Shown here in pieces: positions 6,625 to 13,487 of a stretch of DNA of 15,936 nt. Source of the DNA: an uncultured Collinsella sp. GTDB lineage: Bacteria > Actinomycetota > Coriobacteriia > Coriobacteriales > Coriobacteriaceae. The stretch covers positions 1 through 15,936 of the forward strand of contig USEK01000019.1 of assembly GCA_900553705.1 (NCBI GenBank), given 5' to 3'. Numbering within the stretch: the stretch's first letter is position 1; each line of letters begins with the position of its first letter. The notes below the pieces were generated by a model. The model did no database searches, was not told where the DNA came from, and saw only the letters and a list, made by a program, of their open reading frames with translations. Position numbers and translations under genes: made by a program.

Positions 6625-6637
6625 TAGGCCGCTAATA
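6616..6637 (+). repeat. 11-bp tandem duplication spanning the DUF2273 stop codon
   Basis: GGCCGCTAATA occurs twice head-to-tail (6616-6626 and 6627-6637). The first copy contains the TAA stop (6622-6624) of the DUF2273 gene. It looks like a recent slippage or duplication event and does not change the protein. Confidence 0.9.
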
Positions 6638-6679
6638 TGTATTCGACTGTCGCATCTGCGGCAGGCATAAGGAGGAACC

Positions 6680-7195
6680 ATGGCTTTTAACACGAAGGTC
6701 GATGTAGCCGATACCGAGCTCGAGGAGAACGAGGCGGTCGTCGCCGAAGCCGAGGATGTGACGCTCGAGGACGAGGCTCTTGTCGAGGTCGAGTCCGATG
6801 AGGATGAGGACGACGAGGAGGCGGACGAGTCCGAGGACTCGCTGACCTATTCCAACGGTGTGATCGAGAAGATCGTTGCCATGGCCACCCGCGAGGTTCC
6901 GCACGTTCTGGGCATGAAGGGTAACCTCATGCACTTTGTGCAGGAGCAGTTTGGTGCCGAGAATCTGACCAAGGGCGTGACGGTCGAGGTCACCGATGAC
7001 AATCGCGTGGTCGTCAACATCTCCGTCATTATCGAGTACGGTGCCTATGCGCCCGCGATCTTCGACGATGTCAAGGCACGCGTCACCGAGCGCCTTGCCG
7101 CGATGACGGGCCTTGAGGTGGCGGGCGTCAACCTGCGCATCGAGGACGTCATCACCCCCGAGGAGTACGAGCACCGCACCAGCCAGCACGAATAA
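6680..7195 (+). CDS. asp23: Asp23/Gls24 family envelope stress protein
   Basis: This 171-residue protein has two parts. Residues 1-54 are extremely acidic (long runs of Glu and Asp, such as ESDEDEDDEEADESED) and probably disordered. Residues 55-160 are the Asp23/Gls24 domain: LTYSNGVIEKIVAMATREVP, then GVTVEVTDDNRVVVNISVIIEYGAYAP split over 99-125, then VKARVTERLAAMTGLEVAGV and NLRIEDV. Asp23 proteins form membrane-associated assemblies tied to cell envelope stress and alkaline conditions, recruited by AmaP. ATG 6680 has an excellent AAGGAGG (6669-6675) five bases upstream. It is the last gene of the amaP-DUF2273-asp23 operon; a repeat hairpin overlaps its stop codon and a strong terminator follows. 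The acidic N-terminal extension is longer than in the firmicute proteins I know. Confidence 0.9.
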   Translation: MAFNTKVDVADTELEENEAVVAEAEDVTLEDEALVEVESDEDEDDEEADESEDSLTYSNGVIEKIVAMATREVPHVLGMKGNLMHFVQEQFGAENLTKGVTVEVTDDNRVVVNISVIIEYGAYAPAIFDDVKARVTERLAAMTGLEVAGVNLRIEDVITPEEYEHRTSQHE

Positions 7196-7247
7196 CCTTC
7201 CAAAAAGGGACAGGTTTGTTTTGGCAGGTTTTATCTGCGAAAACGTT
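7194..7247 (+). repeat. 48-bp dispersed repeat with hairpin after asp23 (copy D)
   Basis: Bases 7200-7247 match the reverse complement of 2312-2359 at 45 of 48 positions. AACCTTCCAAAA (7194-7205) pairs with TTTTGGCAGGTT (7219-7230) with one mismatch, enclosing a 13-base loop with GGGACAGG. The left arm includes the last two bases of the asp23 stop codon. The repeat lies between asp23 and its terminator. Confidence 0.8.
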
Positions 7248-7248
7248 A

Positions 7249-7290
7249 AACGGCCGACCGCGCAAGCAAAAGCGTGGCCGGCCGTTATTT
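7249..7290 (+). terminator. Strong intrinsic terminator of the Asp23 operon
   Basis: AACGGCCGACCGCGC (7249-7263) and GCGTGGCCGGCCGTT (7272-7286) pair along 15 positions with one A/C mismatch and one G-T wobble. The loop is the 8 bases 7264-7271 and the tail is TTATTTG. This is a stable GC stem with a T-rich tail. Confidence 0.85.
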
Positions 7291-7314
7291 GTATGCCCCC
7301 CGATGTAGGCATAC
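7291..7314. other. Small perfect inverted repeat upstream of the YitT-family gene
   Basis: GTATGCC (7291-7297) and GGCATAC (7308-7314) are perfect 7-bp arms 10 bases apart. It lies between the Asp23 terminator and the possible YitT promoter. It could be an operator or part of the terminator region; no function is assigned. Confidence 0.35.
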
Positions 7315-7332
7315 CGCTCGTCTAACTAGGGG

Positions 7333-7360
7333 TTGCAATCGTCGCGTTCCGCGTTACCCT
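7333..7360 (+). promoter_or_regulatory. Possible promoter of the YitT-family gene
   Basis: TTGCAA (7333-7338) and TACCCT (7355-7360) are 16 bases apart. The -35 is fair and the -10 poor. Position is reasonable, 44 bases before the start codon. Confidence 0.3.
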
Positions 7361-7403
7361 AATGGACGCATTGTTTCCAAATTGTTAACGAGGGGTTGCC
7401 GTA

Positions 7404-8426
7404 ATGGCCGACGAGCACGAAACAGAAAGCAAGGCATGGGCGATTGAGGCCGCCGCGGCAGAGGCGGCATCGCGTGCTGCCGAGGAGATGCATCGTCCTC
7501 CCGTGGTGCCGATGGAGCGTGTGGTTGATCGCACCGATATCGAGCGCGGCGAGCGTGCCGGTCAAAAGCGCAGCCAGGAGCCGGGCTTTCCGCGCTTTTT
7601 TGCCGAGCTCAATCTGGGCCTGATTCTTACGGCCTTTGCCATCGTTGCGTTTAAAACCCCTAATCACTTTGCTTTTGGCGGCACCTCGGGCGTGTCGGTC
7701 ATTCTGTCCACGCTGTTCCCGACCCTGCCCGTCGGCGTCTTTATGTGGATTATTAACGCGGTTCTCGTCGTTTTGGGCTTTATCTTTTTGGAGCGCAAGG
7801 CAATCCTGTGGAGCGTCTTCGCCTCGTTTGCGCTGTCCGCCTATGTTTCGCTGTTTGAGCTCTTTATTCCGACCGATGTCTCTCTGACGGGCGATATGTG
7901 GCTCGATCTGTGCTTTGCTGTGATTCTGCCGGCGCTCGGCAGTGCCATCGTCTTTGATATTGGCGCCTCGACAGGTGGCACGGACATTCTTGCCATGATC
8001 CTCAAGCGCCGCACCACGCTCGAGATTGGCCGCGCCCTGCTCCTGGTCGATATCGGCATCGTGACCATCGCGGCCTTCTTGTATGGCCCGCGTGTCGGTC
8101 TGTATTGCGTGCTCGGCCTGTTTGCCAAGACGCTTGTGGTCGACAAAGCCATCGAGAGCATCCATCTTCGTAAGGTCTGCACGGTCATTTGCTCCGAACC
8201 CCTTAAGGTCGAGGAGTTTATCGTCAAGCATCTCAACCGCACGGCGACCATCAGCCGCGGCTACGGTGCCTTCTCGGGCAAGTGCGTGACGGTGATCATG
8301 AGCGTGCTGAGCCGTCGCGAGGCCGTGCAACTACGCCGCTATGCGCGCGAAGTCGATCCGGGTGCCTTTATCACGATCGTCGACAGCTCCGAGATCGTCG
8401 GCAAGGGCTTCCGCGGAACGAACTAG
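7404..8426 (+). CDS. YitT-family membrane protein (DUF161 plus DUF2179)
   Basis: This 340-residue protein has three parts. Residues 1-62 are a charged, Ala/Glu-rich cytosolic extension. Residues about 66-245 are the five-helix YitT membrane domain, with helices near 68-86, 110-128, 133-154, 168-186 and 212-228 and the loops FGGTSGVSVIL and FDIGASTGGTDILAMIL typical of the family. Residues about 257-335 are the DUF2179 cytosolic domain (VCTVICSEPLKVEEFIVKHL, with GYGAFSGKCVTVIMSVLSRR and DPGAFITIVDSSEIVGKGF). The molecular function of YitT proteins is not settled; many are annotated as putative transporters. ATG 7404 has AGGGG (7391-7395) eight bases upstream. The N-terminal extension is longer than in the Bacillus homologues as I remember them. 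The gene appears monocistronic. Confidence 0.88.
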   Translation: MADEHETESKAWAIEAAAAEAASRAAEEMHRPPVVPMERVVDRTDIERGERAGQKRSQEPGFPRFFAELNLGLILTAFAIVAFKTPNHFAFGGTSGVSVILSTLFPTLPVGVFMWIINAVLVVLGFIFLERKAILWSVFASFALSAYVSLFELFIPTDVSLTGDMWLDLCFAVILPALGSAIVFDIGASTGGTDILAMILKRRTTLEIGRALLLVDIGIVTIAAFLYGPRVGLYCVLGLFAKTLVVDKAIESIHLRKVCTVICSEPLKVEEFIVKHLNRTATISRGYGAFSGKCVTVIMSVLSRREAVQLRRYAREVDPGAFITIVDSSEIVGKGFRGTN

Positions 8427-8492
8427 CACAGACGTATTCAACGAACCGCCTGCTGGCGCCGTGTACCTTGCAAATCGGTCATCTTTGAGTAT

Positions 8493-8521
8493 TTGACCCC
8501 ACATTGGGCAATAATGATGCT
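8493..8521 (+). promoter_or_regulatory. Possible promoter of the zinc-ribbon membrane protein gene
   Basis: TTGACC (8493-8498, 5 of 6 to consensus) is followed at 17 bases by GATGCT (8516-8521), a weak -10. It lies 54 bases before the chosen start. The -10 quality makes this tentative. Confidence 0.3.
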
Positions 8522-8575
8522 AAAGACAACGTTTGCGATCCAGGTGATTCGCTCTAGATGCGAAGGGATGATTCT

Positions 8576-9907
8576 ATGTTCTGCTCGCAGTGTGGCGCCC
8601 CCATGGGCGATAACGACAAGTTCTGCGGTGTGTGTGGTGCTCCTAATGCCGGTGCCGCTGGCCCCGCTCCCCAGGGACAGCCTCAGCCCCAGCAGTTTGT
8701 TCCGCAGCCGCCCGTGGCGAATGCGCCAAAGGGCTGTGTGGCTCAGGCGTTCCAAGATATGACCAAGACTCCGGGCGTGCTTCAGCGTGTATGCCAAATC
8801 GCGTTTTTGCCGGCGCTGATTTGCGTTGTGTCGGTGCTCGTGTTGTTTATTCCCGTTATTGGCGGCATTGCGGCTGCCATCGGCTTTTTGGCAGCTTGCA
8901 TTGCGAGCGTGTGCGGTTCCGGCTTTGGTATTGAGTGGGGCCGTGATCTTTCGCTCAAGGTCGATGACGGCATGGATCGTCCGTTGATGCGTTCCACATC
9001 GTTTGGCCTTGGAGTCTTTTCGAGCGTTATTTCGGTCGTGCTCGAGGTTATCGCTGCCATTCCCGTTATCGGTGTAGTACTTTCGCTGGTGGAGGGCGTG
9101 GTAATTGGCGCCGCGGGCTCGTATTCTTATTACGGCTCTTATGCGCTCGAGGCTGCGCTGTTCGGTTCGCTCGGCCTGCTTGTCCTGGCGCTAATTGCCT
9201 CGGCGATTCTGGGTGTCTTCTTTAAGATGTTCGCCGACATTGCCGTGATGCACTTTGCGGTGACCGGGCGCGTCGAGAGCGCGTTTTCGCTCGATAAGGT
9301 CTGGGCGGCCTTTAAGCACAACAAGACCAAGCTGTTCTGTGCTTCGTTCCTTCCCGAGTTTTTGACGGGCCTGGTCGCCAACGTTGTCACATGGATCTTG
9401 ACGGTCGTCTTTGGCGCCATTGCCTCTGTCGGTATGTATAGCTACTACTATCGTCCTACGGGTATTGAGGCAATTGTTACCGGCGGTGGCGTCACGCTCG
9501 CGCTGTTCTTGGTGCTGGTCGCTTTTGTCACCGTATTTCTTACGGTCTTTGGCAAGATGCTCAAGCACCGTGCCGTTGGCTATTGGGTTGCACGTTATGC
9601 AAGCGAGTGGGCCGACGAGGACAAGGACGACGTCCTGACTTTTGTATTGCCCTTCGAGAAGAAGTCCGCTCCCTCGGGTTACAGCGCTCCGGATGCCGAG
9701 CCCGCACCTGAGTCCGAGCCCAAGCCTGAGCCGGCACCTGCACCCGCTCCCGCGACCGAGCCTGAGCCGGCGCCCGAGCCTGAACCGGCGCCCGAGTCTG
9801 AGACGGCATCTGAGCTTGAGCCTGCGCCTGAGCCTGAGCCTGAGCCGGCACCTGCACCTGAGTCGGCGTCCGAGCCAAGCTCCGACGAGGAACCTCAGGA
9901 CGAGTAG
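8576..9907 (+). CDS. Zinc-ribbon multi-pass membrane protein with Glu-Pro-rich tail (DUF4013-like)
   Basis: This is a 443-residue protein. Residues 1-21 are a zinc ribbon, MFCSQCGAPMGDNDKFCGVC, with Cys3, Cys6, Cys17 and Cys20. A Pro/Gln-rich linker runs to about 50. A membrane region with some seven or eight hydrophobic segments spans about 75-330, containing GFGIEWGRDLSLKVDDGMDRP and ADIAVMHFAVTGRVESAF (residues 220-237), which resembles DUF4013 membrane proteins. The tail from about 374 to 443 is almost wholly Glu, Pro, Ala and Ser in an (Glu-Pro-x-Pro)-like pattern. ATG 8576 is preferred over ATG 8558 because GAAGGG (8562-8567) lies 8 bases upstream and zinc-ribbon proteins of this type usually begin M-x-C-x-x-C. 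Function is unknown; the ribbon is expected in the cytosol. It ends before a strong shared terminator. Confidence 0.75.
   Translation: MFCSQCGAPMGDNDKFCGVCGAPNAGAAGPAPQGQPQPQQFVPQPPVANAPKGCVAQAFQDMTKTPGVLQRVCQIAFLPALICVVSVLVLFIPVIGGIAAAIGFLAACIASVCGSGFGIEWGRDLSLKVDDGMDRPLMRSTSFGLGVFSSVISVVLEVIAAIPVIGVVLSLVEGVVIGAAGSYSYYGSYALEAALFGSLGLLVLALIASAILGVFFKMFADIAVMHFAVTGRVESAFSLDKVWAAFKHNKTKLFCASFLPEFLTGLVANVVTWILTVVFGAIASVGMYSYYYRPTGIEAIVTGGGVTLALFLVLVAFVTVFLTVFGKMLKHRAVGYWVARYASEWADEDKDDVLTFVLPFEKKSAPSGYSAPDAEPAPESEPKPEPAPAPAPATEPEPAPEPEPAPESETASELEPAPEPEPEPAPAPESASEPSSDEEPQDE
9695..9904 (+). repeat. Low-complexity GAGCC-rich tract encoding the Glu-Pro tail
   Basis: The DNA is a degenerate array of GAGCCx / GCACCT / GCGCCC units in frame, encoding about 70 residues of Glu, Pro, Ala and Ser. 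Units are not exact, so the array is old or selected at the protein level, but it is prone to length change by slippage. Confidence 0.8.
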
Positions 9908-9958
9908 TCATGCCGTCTGCCATTTGGGGACGGGGTAGAAATAGCGCTTGAAGAATGA

Positions 9959-10001
9959 GCGGGGGCGGACGTGTCGAAACGTCCGCCCCCGCTTTGCTTT
10001 A
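9959..10001. terminator. Strong terminator between convergent genes
   Basis: GCGGGGGCGGACGT (9959-9972) and ACGTCCGCCCCCGC (9979-9992) are perfect 14-bp arms with a 6-base loop GTCGAA. TTTGCTTTAA follows on the plus strand, so it ends the zinc-ribbon gene transcript. On the minus strand the tail (TCATTCTTC) is less T-rich, but the same hairpin may also stop the converging M20 gene. Confidence 0.88.
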
Positions 10002-10029
10002 ATCAGGCTGTTATGGATGGGTGTGACGA

Positions 10030-11493
10030 CTACTCGCCGTGCTTATCCTCGTGACGAGCGGCGGCGCGGGCTTCGTGGATGCCCTTGATCGCGGCATGGC
10101 GAGCCGTTCGGGCATCATGGATGGCGTCGCGAGCCTCGGCGGTCGTCGCCTTGGCAGAGCGCAACTTGGCGGCCAGATCGGGGTTGGTTTCGGCGACCGC
10201 GGTAATCGCGGGGCCGTCGAGCTCCTCTTGCGTGGGCTCGGCCAAAAAGTCGATAGCATACTGGGCGGCCACCATGGAGCCCTTTGCCAGAACGGTCTCG
10301 TCGATCTTGTAGAAGCAGGAATGTTGGGCGTACGTGGCGCCAATCTTGGGGTTGCGCGTACCTACAAAGGCGAGCACGCCCGGTACGCGACGCAGGTACT
10401 CCGAAAAATCCTCGCCCGAAAGCGTGCCGCGATAATGGCCTTGGCCGGTGGGGCCCAGGCACTTGATTACAGCCTGACGGCAGCGCTCGCTCGAGGCGGC
10501 GTCGTTTTCGACCTTGTAGTTGGCGATGGTGTAGTCGGTGAGCTCTGCCTCGGCGCCCAGAGCTGCCGCGGTATGCTCCACGATGCGGCGCATGAGCTCC
10601 GGCATTTCCTCGTGGGTCGAATCGCCGTAGGTGCGCACTGTGCCGGCGAGGTAGGCCGTGCCGGCGATAACGTTGCGCGCGGTGCCGCCGTGCAGCTCGC
10701 CGACGGTGATGACGGCCGGCTCGTAGGGGCTGATTTCGCGCGAGACGATGGTCTGCAGGGCGTTGACGATCTCGGCGGCAACCATGACGGCGTCGTGGCC
10801 GCGCTGGGGCATGGCGCCATGGCACGATGTACCGCGGACATCGATGCGGAACCAGTCGGTATTGGCCATGCGCGGACCGGGCTCGCAGCTCACGGTGCCG
10901 GCGTCAACCTCGCTCCAGATATGCGCGGCGTAGGCGCCATCGACGCCGTCGAGCACGCCCGTGCCGATCATGAGTTTGGCGCCCTGGCCGTTTTCCTCGC
11001 TGGGCTGGAAGACGATGCGGACTTCGCCGTGGATGTCGTCGGTCATATGGCGCAGGATTTGCAGCGTGCCGAGCATCATGGCGATATGGCAGTCGTGACC
11101 GCAGGCGTGCATGCAGCCCTCGTTGACGCTGGCGAACTCCTCGCCGGACTGCTCGGTGACGGGCAGGGCGTCGATGTCGGCGCGCAGCAGGATGCGGCGG
11201 CGTGGCGTGCCGTCCTCGCGATAGGCATCTGGCGCGGTGCCGCGAAGGGTCGCCACAAGGCCCGTCTTAAGGGGACGCTCGTAGGGGATATTCATGGCGT
11301 CAAGCTGGTTGGCGATGTCGGAGGTCGTGCGCTCCTCGGCGAGGCTCAGCTCCGGGTGCTTATGGAAGTGGCGGCGCTGCTTGATGATATAGGGCTCAAA
11401 CTCGGTAGCGATATCTTTGATGGCTGCGGTGACGTCGTCAGCCGCGCGAGCCTCGGTCGCCGCCATAATCTGCTGTGCCTTGGTCTTCGTCAT
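10030..11493 (-). CDS. M20-family (M20D) amidohydrolase/peptidase
   Basis: This 487-residue cytosolic metallohydrolase belongs to the M20D type (hippurate, N-acetyl-amino acid or IAA-amino acid hydrolase-like). Two-metal site residues are visible: HACGHDCH with Cys131 and His133, PSEENGQGAK with catalytic Glu166 and ligand Glu167, His191 (AAHIW) and His391 (QHSCFYKIDE). HKHPELSLAEE, LRADIDALPV and SGEDFSEYL are also typical, as is GTSCHGAMPQRGHDAV of the lid/dimer domain. It should cleave an amide bond in an N-acylated amino acid or small peptide; the substrate is unknown. The start is the ATG at 11493, with AAGGAG (11509-11504) ten bases upstream on that strand; the frame is open far upstream only because of GC bias. 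Residues from about 425 form an Ala/Arg/Lys-rich extension that I do not recognise. It is divergent from the next hydrolase. Confidence 0.92.
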   Translation of the reverse strand: MTKTKAQQIMAATEARAADDVTAAIKDIATEFEPYIIKQRRHFHKHPELSLAEERTTSDIANQLDAMNIPYERPLKTGLVATLRGTAPDAYREDGTPRRRILLRADIDALPVTEQSGEEFASVNEGCMHACGHDCHIAMMLGTLQILRHMTDDIHGEVRIVFQPSEENGQGAKLMIGTGVLDGVDGAYAAHIWSEVDAGTVSCEPGPRMANTDWFRIDVRGTSCHGAMPQRGHDAVMVAAEIVNALQTIVSREISPYEPAVITVGELHGGTARNVIAGTAYLAGTVRTYGDSTHEEMPELMRRIVEHTAAALGAEAELTDYTIANYKVENDAASSERCRQAVIKCLGPTGQGHYRGTLSGEDFSEYLRRVPGVLAFVGTRNPKIGATYAQHSCFYKIDETVLAKGSMVAAQYAIDFLAEPTQEELDGPAITAVAETNPDLAAKLRSAKATTAEARDAIHDARTARHAAIKGIHEARAAARHEDKHGE

Positions 11494-11661
11494 GGTCGAT
11501 TTGCTCCTTGCTGGGTTGATCGCAAAATCGTACAGGCTCTCTCCAGTATGCCACCTGCCGCTAGGGCTGGTAAAGTTGCCGTTTGCCGCTTGGGGTTTTG
11601 TTACAAGGGCGGGGGAGTACACTCGGGGGTGTTGAATTTCCTGCCAGAGATGGGGATGCCC

Positions 11662-13299
11662 ATGCAACATATCGATCGGATTATCCGCTCCAAGAACGTC
11701 TTTACCGCGCAAGACGGCATCGATACCGCCCGCGAGCTGGCGATTGCCATCGCAGGCGACCGTATCGTCGCAGTCGGTGCGCCCGATGACGTGATTGCCG
11801 CCGCGCCTGCCGCCACGCCGGTTATCGACTACGGCGAGCAGTTTGTCTGCCCCGGTTTCCATGACGCTCATCTGCACTTCTTCCATACCTCGGTCGGTTC
11901 CTCGCCGTACATGCTCATGGATATGGGCACGTCCGAGGCGGCGCTGGTGCAACATGCGCTCGAGTTTTCCCAGGATCTGCCTAGTGACGCTTGGGTTGTG
12001 ACGCAGGGCTGGCGCGATTACCGTTGGGATCCGCCCGAGCATCCTACCAAGGCGTCGCTCGATGCGGCATTCCCCGATCGTCCCTGCGTTATGTATTCGG
12101 GCGACGGGCACACGCTTTGGCTCAACAGCCGCGCACTCGAGGCGCTCGGCGTCACTCGCGACAGCGAGCCGCCAGCGGGCGGCAGTTACGACAAGGATGC
12201 AAACGGCGAACTCACGGGCATTGCTCACGAGGCGGCTGCCATGCAGCTGCTACCGCGCTGCCTTGAGTGGCTGGGGGAGGATCGCATCGCAAGCGCTTAC
12301 GCCGATCAAATGAGGCGTATGGCCGAGCAGGGCATCACCTCGATCTGCGATATGTCGCTCATGCCCATGCCGGGCTGCGATTTTATCCGCGACGACGTCT
12401 ACGACAAACTGCAGGCAGCCGGCAAGCTGGGCATCCGAGCCCATCTGTTCCCCACGCTGCTGGATGACCAGTCGCGCTTGGAAGAGTTGCAGACCCGCTA
12501 CGCGAACAACGCGCTGCTCTCGGCGCCTGGTTTTAAGCAGTTTTTCGACGGCGTGTCGAGCGAACACACGGCCTATCTCACCGAGCCCTATACCAACCCG
12601 CGCTTCCCGGGCGACCAGGGCCGTCTGACGGTTCCTGCCGAGCGTATGCGCAAGCTGGTCCTCGCTGCCGCGGAGCGCGGTCACACCGTGCGCATCCACG
12701 TCATCGGCGACGGTGCCATCCATGCCGCGCTCGATATCTTTGAGGAGGCCGCGGAACTGTACGGCCTGCCCCAGCACGGCCATAACACGCTCGAGCATCT
12801 GGAGAACCTCTTGCCCGAGGACATCGATCGTCTACGCAAGCTTAACGTCGTTGCCTCGAGCCAGCCCTGTCACATTACACTCGACCCGGGTGGACCGGAG
12901 CGCGACCTGGGCCTGGAGCGCAGCCGCATCATGTGGCCGTTCGCAACCTATAAGCAGCGCGGCATTCGACAAGCCTTCGGCACCGATAGCCCCATCACAG
13001 CTGTTACAAGCATGAACGTGCTCTACACGGCTATCACGCGCCAGGACCCCAAAAGCCACTGGCCCGAGGGCGGCTGGTTACCGAGCGAGCGCATCGATGC
13101 AGCAACAGCCCTGCGCAACTACACCCTGGGCAGCGCCTATGCAGCGGGCGACGAGCAAAACCTCGGCAGCTTGGAGCCCGGCAAGTATGCCGACCTGGTA
13201 GTCCTGGACCAAAACCCGCTCACCGTTGACCCCCAAGAACTGCAAGCCACCAAGGTTCAGGCCACCTACCTGGCAGGTAACTTGATTTACGAGCGCTAA
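11662..13299 (+). CDS. YtcJ-type metal-dependent amidohydrolase
   Basis: This 545-residue enzyme of the amidohydrolase superfamily shows PGFHDAHLHF (metal ligands His70 and His72), Lys292 in GFKQFFDG (the position of the bridging, often carboxylated lysine), His346 in RIHVIGDGAIH, His379 in LEHL and Asp442 in FGTDSPI. The C-terminal LEPGKYADLVVLDQNP closes the small beta-sandwich domain, as in YtcJ/imidazolonepropionase-like enzymes. YtcJ-type proteins hydrolyse amides or exoenzymatic substrates that vary widely, so the substrate is unknown. The start is uncertain: in-frame ATGs at 11650, 11656 and 11662, and a GTG at 11629, are all possible. I chose 11662 because GATGGGG lies just upstream and the protein then begins MQHIDRIIRSKNVFT, like the family. 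The spacer to the divergent M20 gene is 168 bases; TACACT (11618-11623) is a possible -10. Confidence 0.88.
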   Translation: MQHIDRIIRSKNVFTAQDGIDTARELAIAIAGDRIVAVGAPDDVIAAAPAATPVIDYGEQFVCPGFHDAHLHFFHTSVGSSPYMLMDMGTSEAALVQHALEFSQDLPSDAWVVTQGWRDYRWDPPEHPTKASLDAAFPDRPCVMYSGDGHTLWLNSRALEALGVTRDSEPPAGGSYDKDANGELTGIAHEAAAMQLLPRCLEWLGEDRIASAYADQMRRMAEQGITSICDMSLMPMPGCDFIRDDVYDKLQAAGKLGIRAHLFPTLLDDQSRLEELQTRYANNALLSAPGFKQFFDGVSSEHTAYLTEPYTNPRFPGDQGRLTVPAERMRKLVLAAAERGHTVRIHVIGDGAIHAALDIFEEAAELYGLPQHGHNTLEHLENLLPEDIDRLRKLNVVASSQPCHITLDPGGPERDLGLERSRIMWPFATYKQRGIRQAFGTDSPITAVTSMNVLYTAITRQDPKSHWPEGGWLPSERIDAATALRNYTLGSAYAAGDEQNLGSLEPGKYADLVVLDQNPLTVDPQELQATKVQATYLAGNLIYER

Positions 13300-13316
13300 C
13301 CCCACATCCACACCTC

Positions 13317-13383
13317 AGTTGCGGTGAAATAGTCCCTAAAATCGGCCTTCAAGCTCAAAAACAGGAACTATTCCACCGCAACT
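13317..13383. repeat. 67-bp imperfect inverted repeat downstream of the YtcJ-type gene
   Basis: Arms 13317-13333 (AGTTGCGGTGAAATAGT) and 13367-13383 (ACTATTCCACCGCAACT) pair at 16 of 17 positions. After a C/A mismatch, CCT (13335-13337) also pairs with AGG (13363-13365). The unpaired middle is about 25 bases. It has no T tract beyond TTAAAAG, so it is more like a folded intergenic repeat than a plain terminator, though it may do both. It codes for nothing evident. Confidence 0.75.
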
Positions 13384-13388
13384 TAAAA

Positions 13389-13411
13389 GAGCGCGTCCCA
13401 ACAACGTGCTC
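13389..13411 (+). terminator. Weak hairpin after the inverted repeat
   Basis: GAGCGCG (13389-13395) pairs with CGTGCTC (13405-13411) with one G-T wobble and a 9-base loop, followed by CTATCTTGTG. It may end the amidohydrolase transcript. From 13412 to 13487 I see no further feature. Confidence 0.3.
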
Positions 13412-13487
13412 CTATCTTGTGCATTCCATCCGCATCGCCATTTTGCTGCACTGACTTCTCTGAATTCCGGGCCCTAGTTAGTCAACC

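Noticed and set aside
10039..11661. Long plus-strand open frame running antisense through the whole M20 gene into the YtcJ-type gene
   Set aside because: It is the mirror of the M20 coding frame and stays open because of GC-rich codon bias. Its translation has no recognisable domain, while the minus-strand protein has all M20 motifs.
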